In this document: positions 5,267-6,777 of the stretch, one piece after another
Position numbering within the stretch: the first letter of the stretch is position 1
Layout: every line of letters begins with the position of its first letter
Assembly: GCA_902783395.1 (NCBI GenBank)
Contig: CACZRA010000083.1
Location: 1-6,777 of the forward strand
Direction of reading: 5' to 3'
DNA length: 6,777 nucleotides
From: an uncultured Lachnospiraceae bacterium
GTDB lineage: Bacteria > Bacillota > Clostridia > Lachnospirales > Lachnospiraceae
Notes under the pieces: generated by a model
What the model was told of the DNA's origin: nothing
Databases searched by the model: none
Seen by the model: the letters and a program-made list of their open reading frames with translations, nothing else
Translations under genes and position numbers: made by a program

Positions 5267-6625
5267 ATGGGACTGATCAAAGCGGCAATGGCAGCCGGAA
5301 GTACTGTATTGGCCGACCAGTGGAAGGAGTACTTTTACTGTGACTCAATGGATACGGATGTGCTCATGGTCAAGGGACAGAAAAAGACAGGGCCAAAATC
5401 CAGTAATACGAAGGCATCGGATAATATCATATCCAACGGCTCGGTAATTGCGGTAAACGAAGGCCAGTGTATGATAATAGTCGAACAGGGAGCCATAGTG
5501 GACATTTGTTCTGAAGCAGGAGCATATACCTATGACAAGTCTTCAGAGCCTTCCGTTTTTACAGGGGGCCTGGGACAGGGTGTAAAAGACAGTTTCAAGA
5601 ATTTTGGCCGCAGGTTCACCTTTGGCGGCGATACAGGCAAAGATCAGAGAGTATATTTCGTTAATACCAAGGATATCATAGGCAATAAGTACGGTACTCC
5701 GGAAGCGGTTCCTTTCAGGGTAGTGGATAATAATATCGGTCTGGATGTGGACATATCCATAAGGTGTAACGGACTTTATTCTTTCCGTATAATCGATCCG
5801 GTTCTTCTTTATAAGAAGATCGCAGGTAATGTCAGCGATTCGTACAGGAAGGATCAGATAGAGGATCAGCTTAAGTCAGAGCTTATCACGGCTCTTCAGC
5901 CTGCATTTGCACGTATTTCGGCAGAGGGTGTCAGATATTCGGCTCTTCCCGGTCATACGAAGGAACTCACACAGGCTCTTCATGATGAGCTGATATCCAC
6001 CTGGGGAAATGAATATGGTATTGAGGTTGCCAATGTTACGATCAATTCTGCAACCGCTTCCGAGGAAGATCAGAAGATGATCAAGCAGCTTCAGGCAGCA
6101 GCGGTAAACAGAAATCCGATGATGGCAGCTGCAAATCTTACGGCTGCTCAGGCAGACGCTATGAGGGATGCAGCGAATAATTCGAGTGCCGGACCTATGA
6201 TGGCGTTTGCCGGGATGAATATGGCTAATATGGCAGGCGGCATGAATGCAAACCAGCTGTTTAGTATGGGTGCCGCACAGCAGGCACAGGCTCCACAGGC
6301 ACCTTCAGGAGGAATGCCTGCAGGAGGTGCAGCTGCTCCCGCAGCAGACAGTTGGGAATGTCCGAATTGCCATAAAACAGTTTCGGGAAGATTCTGTACG
6401 GAATGCGGTTCGCCTAAACCCGAAGCGGAAAAGGGATGGGAGTGTCCCAGCTGTCATAAGATCAATCAGGGTAAGTTCTGTCAGGAGTGCGGAACAAAGA
6501 AGCCTGAGGGCGCACCGCTTTATAAGTGTGACAAGTGCGGCTGGGAGCCGGAGGATCCGATGCATCCGCCGAAGTTCTGTCCTCAGTGCGGCGATCCTTT
6601 TGACGAGAATGACATTCAGAAGTGA
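5267..6625 (+). CDS. SPFH (stomatin/prohibitin-like) protein with three C-terminal zinc ribbons
   Basis: This 452-residue protein matches the family often labelled SPFH domain/virion core protein (COG4260-like, YdjL-related). The N-terminus (MGLIKAAMAAGSTVLADQWKE...) is the family's membrane-proximal start, with no clear signal peptide or long membrane helix. The SPFH domain spans about residues 20-265, including NGSVIAVNEGQCMIIVEQGAIVDI and later EVANVTINSATASEEDQK. A Met/Ala/Gln-rich, low-complexity linker covers about 279-360. Three CxxC...CxxC zinc ribbons follow: C365/C368/C377/C380, C393/C396/C405/C408 and C421/C424/C438/C441. The first two are near copies (WECPxCHK...G(R/K)FCxECG); the third is a longer rubredoxin-like version. 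SPFH proteins build oligomeric membrane scaffolds, but the role of this bacterial subgroup is not established, and a protease function is not supported by any visible catalytic motif. The RBS AAAGGAAG lies 7 nt before the ATG. The gene is 27 bp after the acyltransferase and is followed by a hairpin with a T-tract. Confidence 0.85.
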   Translation: MGLIKAAMAAGSTVLADQWKEYFYCDSMDTDVLMVKGQKKTGPKSSNTKASDNIISNGSVIAVNEGQCMIIVEQGAIVDICSEAGAYTYDKSSEPSVFTGGLGQGVKDSFKNFGRRFTFGGDTGKDQRVYFVNTKDIIGNKYGTPEAVPFRVVDNNIGLDVDISIRCNGLYSFRIIDPVLLYKKIAGNVSDSYRKDQIEDQLKSELITALQPAFARISAEGVRYSALPGHTKELTQALHDELISTWGNEYGIEVANVTINSATASEEDQKMIKQLQAAAVNRNPMMAAANLTAAQADAMRDAANNSSAGPMMAFAGMNMANMAGGMNANQLFSMGAAQQAQAPQAPSGGMPAGGAAAPAADSWECPNCHKTVSGRFCTECGSPKPEAEKGWECPSCHKINQGKFCQECGTKKPEGAPLYKCDKCGWEPEDPMHPPKFCPQCGDPFDENDIQK

Positions 6626-6635
6626 CCGGTTATAC

Positions 6636-6664
6636 TTGTTACCTGAACTAATCTGTGCTATCAT
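6636..6664 (+). promoter_or_regulatory. Candidate promoter for tRNA-Arg
   Basis: TTGTTA (6636-6641, 4 of 6), a 17-bp spacer and TATCAT (6659-6664, 5 of 6) are present, with TG at 6656-6657 forming an extended -10. The predicted start is near 6671, about 33 nt before the mature tRNA and inside the hairpin at 6668-6694. It is the only promoter-like sequence between the SPFH stop and the tRNA. Confidence 0.45.
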
Positions 6665-6667
6665 AAC

Positions 6668-6703
6668 GTGGTGCCGCTGATAATGCGGCATCACATTATT
6701 TTT
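6668..6703 (+). terminator. Intrinsic terminator-like hairpin after the SPFH gene
   Basis: GTGGTGCCGC (6668-6677) pairs with GCGGCATCAC (6685-6694) as a 10-bp stem with one G-U pair and a 7-nt loop TGATAAT. It is followed by ATTATTTTT (6695-6703). The U-tract is interrupted by one A and ends directly at the tRNA. The hairpin probably ends the SPFH transcript, but it also lies in the leader of the tRNA. Confidence 0.7.
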
Positions 6704-6777
6704 GTCTACGTAGCTCAGCAGGATAGAGCGACCGCCTCCTAAGCGGTAGGTCGGAGGTTCGAATCCTCTCGTGGACG
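6704..6777 (+). tRNA. tRNA-Arg, anticodon CCU (reads AGG)
   Basis: The full cloverleaf is present in 74 nt. The acceptor stem GTCTACG (6704-6710) pairs with CGTGGAC, with one T-G wobble, and the discriminator base is G at 6777. The D-arm is GCTC/GAGC. The anticodon stem ACCGC/GCGGT encloses the loop CTCCTAA, so the anticodon is CCT. The variable loop is AGGTC, and the T-arm GGAGG-TTCGAAT-CCTCT has one wobble. The window stops at the discriminator, so it cannot be seen whether CCA is encoded. AGG is a codon used freely in the neighbouring genes, which fits a needed isoacceptor. tRNA genes are common integration sites, so what lies to the right would be worth reading. Confidence 0.95.

Noticed and set aside
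5267..6625. Protease role for the SPFH protein
   Set aside because: The family is sometimes labelled as a membrane protease subunit, but no protease active-site motif is visible.
6246..6680. 144-codon plus-strand frame and the 129-codon minus-strand frame (6305-6694) over the zinc-ribbon region
   Set aside because: Both are shadows of the SPFH gene. The CxxC ribbons and linker explain the coding signal in the SPFH frame, and neither alternative has an RBS or recognisable domain.

Overview
The window suggests a low-to-moderate G+C Gram-positive anaerobe of the Clostridia, probably Lachnospiraceae-like. This is inferred from AGA/AGG-rich coding, strong AGGAGG-type ribosome binding sites, a sortase with an LPxTG-like substrate, an SPFH/zinc-ribbon protein of the kind common in gut Firmicutes, and a transporter remnant with an N-terminal fusion domain that I recall from that group. 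No mobile element, CRISPR array or integrase is visible.

Layout. Positions 139-615 (minus strand) hold a decayed sodium:dicarboxylate/amino-acid symporter gene. An intact 104-residue ATPase-like N-terminal domain ends at a TAG, and the last 53 residues of the symporter follow in the same frame, so the transporter core has been lost. A 299-bp gap (616-914) carries two well-formed divergent promoters whose TTGACA boxes face each other 21 bp apart. To the right, an 857-residue secreted surface protein (915-3488) overlaps by 8 bp a class B sortase gene (3481-4161). An acyltransferase-3 membrane protein (4211-5239) follows, then an SPFH-domain protein with three C-terminal zinc ribbons (5267-6625). 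A hairpin and a complete tRNA-Arg(CCU) close the window (6704-6777).

How the genes may work together. The surface protein has a signal peptide, an unrecognised N-terminal region, two InlB-type B-repeats, three DUF11/D2-like domains with a conserved Lys-Asp-Asn set, and a sorting signal reading LPTG rather than LPxTG. The sortase is translationally linked to it and lacks the long segment usually found before the catalytic Cys in class B enzymes. The most economical reading is a dedicated adhesin-sortase pair. The acyltransferase may modify an envelope glycan, but it appears to have its own promoter, placed so that its transcript would start at or next to the ATG. The SPFH gene also seems to have its own promoter, inside the end of the acyltransferase gene. 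The most useful leads are the unusual sortase/sorting-signal pair, the in-frame collapse of the transporter, the possible leaderless acyltransferase mRNA, and the hairpin that lies between two transcription units and overlaps the likely tRNA start.
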